Source: Paenibacillus radicibacter
GTDB lineage: Bacteria > Bacillota > Bacilli > Paenibacillales > NBRC-103111
Assembly (NCBI RefSeq): GCF_024721995.1
Contig: NZ_JANQBC010000003.1
Location: 62,001 to 126,000, forward strand
Length of the DNA stretch: 64,000 nucleotides
Direction of reading: 5' to 3'
Positions 58,990 through 64,000 of this stretch are shown here, one piece after another. A program made the position numbers and the translations under genes. Position 1 is the first letter of the stretch; the number at the start of each line of letters is the position of its first letter. A model generated the notes under the pieces. It was not told the DNA's origin. It did no database searches and saw only the letters and a list, made by a program, of their open reading frames with translations.

Positions 58990-60123
58990 TTATTGAACCG
59001 TTCCTGCTGCGGTTTCCTGGTGGGATTGATCCACATCATCGAGGATAGATGGCTTAGGTGGTTGTTCGGGCTTGGCGTCGATGCCGAATATGCCGCGGCG
59101 CTTCTTTACTTCGGCGGTGATGGCTGGCACGATACGGAATAAATCGCCGACGACGCCATAATGCGCGAATTGGAAGATCGGTGCTTTGTCGTCCTTGTTG
59201 ATAGCGACGACGATATCTGAGCCGCTCATGCCGACGGTATGCTGTACGGCTCCTGAGATACCAATTGCAAAGTACAACTTCGGTCGCACAGTGAATCCGG
59301 TCTGACCGACCTGATGCTCATGCTTAATCCAGCCTGCATCAACGGCTGCACGGGATGCTCCAACTACCCCGCCCAGCGCATCAGCCAGCTCCTTCAGCAT
59401 CGCAAAAGGCTCTGCCCCACCAAGTCCACGGCCACCAGCAACGATCACTTCCGCTTCTTCCAAGTGAATGCTGCCGGTCTCCTGTATGAAATCAATGACT
59501 TGCGCGGCAATTTCGTCCTCGTGCATGGTGTTCTCAATTCGAATAATCTCTGCTGTTCGTGTCACATCACGAGGTAACGCTTGAAACACGCCTGCTCGTG
59601 CTGTCGCCATCTGTGGGCGGTACTGTTTGCACAGAATGGTCGCCATCATTTTCTCAGAAAATGCCGGTCGGCTTGCAAGAAGCAGCCTTGACGGTGGCAG
59701 CTCTACATCCAGCTCTGTCGTATCTGCTGTCAGTCCCGTTGGCAAGTGCGTTGCAATTGCCCCCGCGAGATCGCGCCCCGTTGCCGTCGCGCCGAACAGT
59801 ACAATTTCCGGCTTTGCATCGTGAATTAATTTCAGACATACACGGCTGTACGGTCGTGTGCGGTAATCCCGCAGCTCTTCTGCCTCACACAAATACACTT
59901 GATCGGCTCCATAGTAAATTGCCTCTTGGGCAAGATGCTCCACTTTGTCGCCCATCACAAGCGCCATCAGCGGCACTTCCAGTTTCGCAGCGAGCTTCTT
60001 ACCTTCTCCAAGCAGCTGCCACGACACTTTCTTCGCCTCTCCTGCGCGCTGTTCCACGACAATCATAACCCCGCGGTAAGCCGACCAATCCGGCATATCA
60101 TCAAGCTGTTCCTGTCTTGCCAT
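58990..60123 (-). CDS. etfA: Electron transfer flavoprotein alpha subunit (FixB)
   Basis: Alpha subunit of the FixAB electron-bifurcating flavoprotein, 377 residues. The C-terminal FAD domain carries the ETF-alpha signature: VAGGRGLGG ... LADALGGVVGASRAAVDAGWI ... VGQTGFTVRPKLYFAIGISGAVQH. The N-terminal half is a Rossmann-like domain shared with EtfB. It has about 40 more residues at the C terminus than usual. GGGAGGG precedes ATG 60123. Repeat copies flank it on both sides within the operon. Confidence 0.93.
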   Translation of the reverse strand: MARQEQLDDMPDWSAYRGVMIVVEQRAGEAKKVSWQLLGEGKKLAAKLEVPLMALVMGDKVEHLAQEAIYYGADQVYLCEAEELRDYRTRPYSRVCLKLIHDAKPEIVLFGATATGRDLAGAIATHLPTGLTADTTELDVELPPSRLLLASRPAFSEKMMATILCKQYRPQMATARAGVFQALPRDVTRTAEIIRIENTMHEDEIAAQVIDFIQETGSIHLEEAEVIVAGGRGLGGAEPFAMLKELADALGGVVGASRAAVDAGWIKHEHQVGQTGFTVRPKLYFAIGISGAVQHTVGMSGSDIVVAINKDDKAPIFQFAHYGVVGDLFRIVPAITAEVKKRRGIFGIDAKPEQPPKPSILDDVDQSHQETAAGTVQ

Positions 60124-60160
60124 AAGTTACGCCCTCCCTTGACTCTCTCATGACTTTCGT

Positions 60161-60322
60161 GCGTTTTCAAAAAGTTAGGTTACTCCAGAGAAAAAAGCAC
60201 TTCCGGTCGCTCTCTCAATCGTGAATTTTGAATTTATTTTATGGTATTTTCACGATTTCAAAGGCGAACGCTATCGCTCCTACAGTGTATTTTTTCTCTT
60301 CCGTTAAACTTTTTGAACACGC
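60161..60322 (-). repeat. Dispersed structured repeat, copy D
   Basis: A 162-bp element, the same length as copy A. Ends GCGTTTTCAAAAAGTT and AACTTTTTGAACACGC. Contains CACTTCCGGTCGCT and the central AATCGTGAA/TTCACGATT hairpin, and on the minus strand a TTTTTTCTC tract after GAGAAAAAA pairing. Located between fixA and fixB, 38 bases before the fixB start. Confidence 0.85.
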
Positions 60323-60345
60323 AGCTCCATTAAACAACCCCACCC

Positions 60346-61182
60346 TTACGACGTCCAGCCCAATCGCTTCGGTAGCTCCGCATCCCACAGCTTGCCGCCA
60401 AGTGCCTCAGCTATCGCCTCAGGTGAATCTCCTTCCACACGTTCAGACTTCACAGATTTAATCTCTGGTACCCATGTCTTCGATACGATTGTTGGTGACC
60501 CTTTGAGCCCAATCTTCGCTTTCTCGAGGCCCGGGAAGTCGGCTGTTGTCCACACTGTCGGCTTATACCGCGCGGCACGAATCATGCCTGGCAAGGAGGC
60601 ACGTCTTACTTTATTCAATTCCTTAAGCGCCGTAATGAGTAGCGGCATCTGGGTCTCAACGACCTCGATTCCATCTTCGAGCAAGCGCTGTACCGTTACT
60701 TTGCGATTCACTTCGTCTACCTTCACGACCTTACTTACATATGTAAGTTGTTCCAAATCCAGACGACAAGCAATGCCAGGCCCAACTTGTCCTGTATCAC
60801 CATCAAGTGTCTGTTTGCCGCAGAACACCATATCTACCGGTCCCCAGGTCTCTGCGACCTTTGCGATTGTACTTGCCACCACATAGGAAGTTGCTAGCGT
60901 ATCCGCCCCTGCAAATCCACGATCCGTCACAAGTACCGCTTCATCTGCCCCTAGCGAAATGCACTCCTTGAGGCTCTTTTCCGCAGGCGGCGGACCCATC
61001 GTTACCACCGTTACTTTCGCACCCTGTTCATCCTTGATTCGCAGCGCTTCTTCCAACCCGTGCAAATCATAAAAATTCACAATACTCGGTACCCCTTGGC
61101 GGATGAGCGTGTTGTTCTTCGGATCAATGCGAATTTCCCTGCTGTCAGGTACCTGCTTGATACATACAACAATATGCAGCAT
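60346..61182 (-). CDS. etfB: Electron transfer flavoprotein beta subunit (FixA)
   Basis: Beta subunit of the FixAB flavoprotein, 278 residues. ETF-beta features are the N-terminal VVCIKQVPDSREIRID, the AEKSLKECISLGADEAVLV segment, the FCGKQTLDGDTGQVGPGIAC adenine-nucleotide motif and the VETQMPLLITALKELNKVRRASLPGMI signature near residue 190. First gene of the fixABCX operon, with GGAGGG eight bases before the ATG. In nitrogen fixers FixABCX drives ferredoxin reduction by NADH with electron bifurcation; whether this host fixes nitrogen cannot be told from the window. Confidence 0.93.
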   Translation of the reverse strand: MLHIVVCIKQVPDSREIRIDPKNNTLIRQGVPSIVNFYDLHGLEEALRIKDEQGAKVTVVTMGPPPAEKSLKECISLGADEAVLVTDRGFAGADTLATSYVVASTIAKVAETWGPVDMVFCGKQTLDGDTGQVGPGIACRLDLEQLTYVSKVVKVDEVNRKVTVQRLLEDGIEVVETQMPLLITALKELNKVRRASLPGMIRAARYKPTVWTTADFPGLEKAKIGLKGSPTIVSKTWVPEIKSVKSERVEGDSPEAIAEALGGKLWDAELPKRLGWTS

Positions 61183-61570
61183 GATGATTATCCCTCCAAT
61201 TTTGTGAAAAAAGGTACATATGAGGTTACTAGAAAAGTACTTCGCATGGTGTAGACAAGTTGTCCTATGGACGAATCAGCATTTATCTCTACTATATGCA
61301 GCAAAACGTCTGGAATGACACAACCTTTCGGCTTAAGCCCCCTTTTCCATATGAAAGTAAAATACCTATGTGTAATTGATTCGTTTCATTCCTGTAAAAT
61401 CCTTTGATAAATACACAAAATTTTCATATTTTTACTAAAATATTTTTTCTCAATATACATACAATTCCGTCTAATTGCGCTCATGCATTTTTATAAAGGA
61501 AAATGAATTTCAAGTGAGGAATACTAATTGTGACGACTTCACAAACATTCAGTCAGAAGGGATATGAAAC
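61183..61570. other. Divergent intergenic region between etfB and a chemoreceptor gene
   Basis: 388 bases, AT-rich, without a credible gene. It must hold both promoters. I see no cyclic-di-GMP riboswitch core, no copy of the dispersed repeat and no clear sigma-D box. Confidence 0.5.
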
Positions 61571-63331
61571 ATGCAACAGCTGTGGCACAAATTGTTAAAT
61601 TTTAATATTGGGTTCAAAATGCTAGGAATTTTCTTGGGGATTCTTATCATCCCTGCTCTAATAACAGGTTCTTTCAGCTATAACGAAGCACGTCAGGAAA
61701 CGGAGAAGTTGATCCATGCCAATTTAAGAAACAATGTCAAAATGGCGATTAACACGATCGCACAGCTTGATCAGTCCGTCAAACAAGGCGTAATGAAACT
61801 TGAAGATGCCGAGAATCAGATCAAGATTCTATTGCTCGGTGAAAAACAAGCGGATGGCACACGACCGAATCAATCCGGTCTTGATATGGGCGAGCACGGT
61901 TATTTCTACATATTGGATCAGAAGGCGAATGTAATCGCACATCCAACCTCAGAGGGTGCAGACTTATGGAACGACAAGAACGAAGATGGTATCTATTATG
62001 GTCAGGTAATTGTTGAGAAAGCGCGTAATGGAGGTGGATTTACGAACTTCTCTTGGCCGTTTCCTGGTACAGATCGATTAGAACCGAAAGTGACGTATTC
62101 CGAGAAAGATCCAAATTGGGGATGGATTATTAATGCGGGCTCATTCGAGAGTGATTACAACCATGGTCAAAAGACTATCTTGTACACCATCATTATCTCT
62201 TCACTTCTATGCAGTGTACTTGGCGGAGTGATTGCTTTCTTCTTCTCCAGGCATCTAGTCAAACCACTTCAGCGCATTAATGACAGCTTCAAACTCGTTG
62301 CTAGTGGCGACCTTACAGCTCCTATTGATCTACAGCCTTGGCGTAAAGATGAAATCGGTCATGTCATGGCAGGCTTTACCGAGATGAATGGGCAGATCAA
62401 GAAACTTGTCACCCATATTCAGTCTAGCAGTTCACATGTTTCAACGGCATCCGACCATTTGAATTTATCGGTTACGGACACTTCTGCTGCTTCCAAACAT
62501 ATTGCAGCAGCCATTCAAGAAATTGCTACAAGCGGTGAGAATCAGGCTAACCAATCGGTTGAAAGTGCGATTGCAGCTGAAGAGATGGCAGAAGGCATCA
62601 AACGTATTGCATCCTCTTCCACAATAGCCTTTGACACATCCGCTCAATCAGCAGAACAAGTCGAAGTCGGTCAAAGTTCACTACAGCGTTCAATGAATCA
62701 AATGCACACCATCCAAAATCGCGTAGGTGGTATTTCGCAGCTAGTCGAGCATCTGCATGAACGCTCTGGTCAGATTGAACAGATGGTTAGCACAATTACA
62801 CGGATTTCAACGCAGACAAATTTATTAGCCCTTAATGCCTCCATCGAAGCCGCACACGCAGGTGAACATGGTAAAGGCTTTGCTGTTGTCGCACTTGAAG
62901 TACGTAAACTTGCTGAACAATCCAATTCCACTTCCAAGCATGTGAATGAGATTGTATTGGCGATTCAAAGTGACATTCAATCCATCGTTGCAGCCATGAA
63001 CAGCACACAGCAAGAAACTCAGAGCGGTATCGTACTCATCCAAGAGACGCAAGCAGCTTTCCAAGAAATCGTTCATGCTACCAAACAAGTTGTCATGCAG
63101 ATTGAAGAGGCATCGGCTGCAGCTGAGCAAATGTCTGCAAGCACATCACAAATTTCTTCATCCATCGACCATATTGCGAACTTATCTGGAGAGACACTCG
63201 CTTCTACCCAGAACATTCTAGCTGCCGCTCAAGAACAGCTCACAAGTCTAGAAAATATGTCCTCAGACAGTCAATCGATGAAACAGCTAGCACACGAATT
63301 ACAAGAAATAATTAGTCGTTTTAAGGTATAA
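61571..63331 (+). CDS. Methyl-accepting chemotaxis protein with Cache sensor
   Basis: A 586-residue chemoreceptor. Membrane spans are at about 15-38 and 205-228. Between them is a single Cache-type sensor with the conserved [21 protein letters not shown] segment (about 110-130), which in relatives binds small carboxylates, although the ligand is unknown here. HAMP follows (230-285), then the signalling domain with [21 protein letters not shown]-like tip near residue 420. GAAGGG lies nine bases before the ATG. Compared with the chemoreceptor at 15.4 kb the sensor is unrelated but the signalling half is similar. Confidence 0.92.
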   Translation: MQQLWHKLLNFNIGFKMLGIFLGILIIPALITGSFSYNEARQETEKLIHANLRNNVKMAINTIAQLDQSVKQGVMKLEDAENQIKILLLGEKQADGTRPNQSGLDMGEHGYFYILDQKANVIAHPTSEGADLWNDKNEDGIYYGQVIVEKARNGGGFTNFSWPFPGTDRLEPKVTYSEKDPNWGWIINAGSFESDYNHGQKTILYTIIISSLLCSVLGGVIAFFFSRHLVKPLQRINDSFKLVASGDLTAPIDLQPWRKDEIGHVMAGFTEMNGQIKKLVTHIQSSSSHVSTASDHLNLSVTDTSAASKHIAAAIQEIATSGENQANQSVESAIAAEEMAEGIKRIASSSTIAFDTSAQSAEQVEVGQSSLQRSMNQMHTIQNRVGGISQLVEHLHERSGQIEQMVSTITRISTQTNLLALNASIEAAHAGEHGKGFAVVALEVRKLAEQSNSTSKHVNEIVLAIQSDIQSIVAAMNSTQQETQSGIVLIQETQAAFQEIVHATKQVVMQIEEASAAAEQMSASTSQISSSIDHIANLSGETLASTQNILAAAQEQLTSLENMSSDSQSMKQLAHELQEIISRFKV

Positions 63332-63336
63332 ATATA

Positions 63337-63373
63337 CATTTCTCAAAGCACTTGGCACGATTTTTGCCAGGTG
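63337..63373 (+). terminator. Terminator of the Cache chemoreceptor gene
   Basis: AAGCAC-TTGGCA pairs with TGCCAG-GTGCTT, followed by ATTT; moderate T tract. Confidence 0.7.
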
Positions 63374-63406
63374 CTTATTTCAAACAAACCCTTACCCCGC
63401 TTCATT

Positions 63407-63420
63407 TGTAACCGTTTTCT
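63407..63420. promoter_or_regulatory. cre site (CcpA box) upstream of glutamate dehydrogenase
   Basis: TGTAACCGTTTTCT agrees at every fixed position with the consensus TGWAANCGNTNNCW. It lies 167 bases before the ATG and about 72 upstream of TATAAT at 63492. Catabolite control of the dehydrogenase is expected. Confidence 0.65.
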
Positions 63421-63586
63421 GAATTTTATGATAAATATTGCTTATGTTTATGAAAACAATAATTAATTTCCCTAATGGAGGATTGCTAACATATAATGTG
63501 AATCAATCGAATCCGTTAAAGCACTAAAGAATAATTTTATTTCAATATACAATCCTAATGAACGAGAAGAAAGGTTGGTAATCCCT

Positions 63587-64000
63587 ATGCAAACAACTGT
63601 TAACAACACAGAATCCTTGAACCCTTTTGAAATCGCACAGAAACAAATCGACACAGCAAGCGCACTTCTTAACTTACCGCAATCCGCTATCGACATTCTC
63701 AAAAGACCCAAGCGTGTACTTACGGTAAACTTCCCTGTGAAAATGGACGATGGCAGCGTTCGCGTATTCGAAGGCTACCGTTCCCAACACAACAATGCAA
63801 TCGGCCCGACTAAAGGCGGCATTCGCTTCCACCCGGACGTAACACTTGATGAAGTAAAAGCACTATCCATGTGGATGTCCTTCAAGTGCGGTGTGGTTGG
63901 TCTTCCTTACGGTGGTGGTAAAGGCGGCGTTATCTGTGATCCTCACGATTTCAGCAAAGGTGAGCTAGAGCGTGTAAGCCGTGGCTTCATGGAAGCAATC
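63587..64000 (+). CDS. Glutamate dehydrogenase, 5' part (runs off the window)
   Basis: The first 138 codons of a Glu/Leu/Phe/Val dehydrogenase family enzyme, best read as NAD-type glutamate dehydrogenase (RocG/GudB type). The segment VFEGYRSQHNNAIGPTKGGIRFHP and the catalytic Lys in LPYGGGKGGVICDP (about residue 108) are diagnostic. It interconverts glutamate and 2-oxoglutarate plus ammonia. AAAGGTTGG lies eight bases before ATG 63587. A cre box and a TATAAT without a good -35 box precede it, suggesting regulated transcription. The 3' end is outside the window. Confidence 0.92.
   Translation, partial: MQTTVNNTESLNPFEIAQKQIDTASALLNLPQSAIDILKRPKRVLTVNFPVKMDDGSVRVFEGYRSQHNNAIGPTKGGIRFHPDVTLDEVKALSMWMSFKCGVVGLPYGGGKGGVICDPHDFSKGELERVSRGFMEAI

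Noticed and set aside
61183-61570. Cyclic-di-GMP riboswitch before the Cache chemoreceptor
   Set aside because: No GEMM core sequences; only AT-rich DNA.
1-64000. CRISPR array, tRNA or rRNA genes, insertion sequence with transposase
   Set aside because: No regularly spaced direct repeats, no tRNA-like or rRNA-like segments and no transposase frame were noticed on reading; the only repeats are the four dispersed elements and local palindromes.

Overview
This 64 kb window is chromosomal DNA of a low-to-moderate GC, endospore-former-type Firmicute, most likely Paenibacillus or a close relative (inference). The reasons are the strong AGGAGG-type ribosome binding sites with frequent GTG and TTG starts, near-perfect GlnR/TnrA, PerR and cre sites, an S-layer-homology protein, a paired YheI/YheH-type (BmrC/BmrD) exporter, a standalone glutaminyl-tRNA synthetase and an AadK-type nucleotidyltransferase. 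No rRNA, tRNA, CRISPR array, prophage or transposase gene was seen. Most genes lie on the minus strand and are packed into short operons separated by clear intrinsic terminators.

Layout. 0-6.8 kb: uridine kinase, the Leloir galactose operon galK-galE-galT with a divergent AraC-type regulator, and a zinc-ribbon membrane protein. 6.8-11.7 kb: a nucleoside importer (BMP lipoprotein, ATPase, two permeases) with a hairpin between lipoprotein and ATPase genes. 11.8-17.1 kb: a large secreted PepSY-like/SLH protein, a 23S rRNA pseudouridine synthase and a chemoreceptor. 17.1-21.6 kb: a heterodimeric ABC exporter preceded by a 27-residue leader peptide and two terminators, i.e. an attenuation layout. 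21.7-25 kb: small helical protein, Na+-coupled transporter, LysM protein. 24.4-27.7 kb: ammonium transporter translationally coupled to a GlnD-like nucleotidyltransferase and a DEDDh exonuclease, under a promoter bracketed by two perfect GlnR boxes. 27.8-36.1 kb: thioredoxin reductase, cardiolipin synthase, TetR plus paired SMR pumps, DUF421 protein, catalase, orphan winged-helix regulator, PerR, YezD-like protein. 36.1-41.4 kb: hydrolase and sulfate importer (sbp-cysT-cysW-cysA). 41.4-45.2 kb: MarR-MFS operon and a PadR-DUF1700-DUF4097 envelope cassette. 45.2-56.9 kb: DsrE and OsmC proteins, M24 peptidase, quinone oxidoreductase, AadK, a two-component system divergent from a secreted protein, glnS, an MFS transporter and thrC. 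57-61.2 kb: the electron-bifurcating fixABCX operon. 61.5-64 kb: a Cache-type chemoreceptor and the start of glutamate dehydrogenase.

The most unusual items are (1) a family of about 160-bp structured repeats, four full copies and one solo palindrome, all in the same orientation and each full copy placed 20-80 bp upstream of a start codon, three of them inside operons; one copy shows compensatory changes in its terminal inverted repeats; (2) the leader peptide plus double terminator before the multidrug exporter, with a six-base complementarity between leader and terminator; and (3) the amt-nucleotidyltransferase-exonuclease operon with dual GlnR sites and no PII gene.

Several starts were moved inward from the longest reading frame because a Shine-Dalgarno sequence fixes them. 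In particular three proteins would otherwise carry the same N-terminal extension beginning MRQRP, which is only translated repeat DNA.
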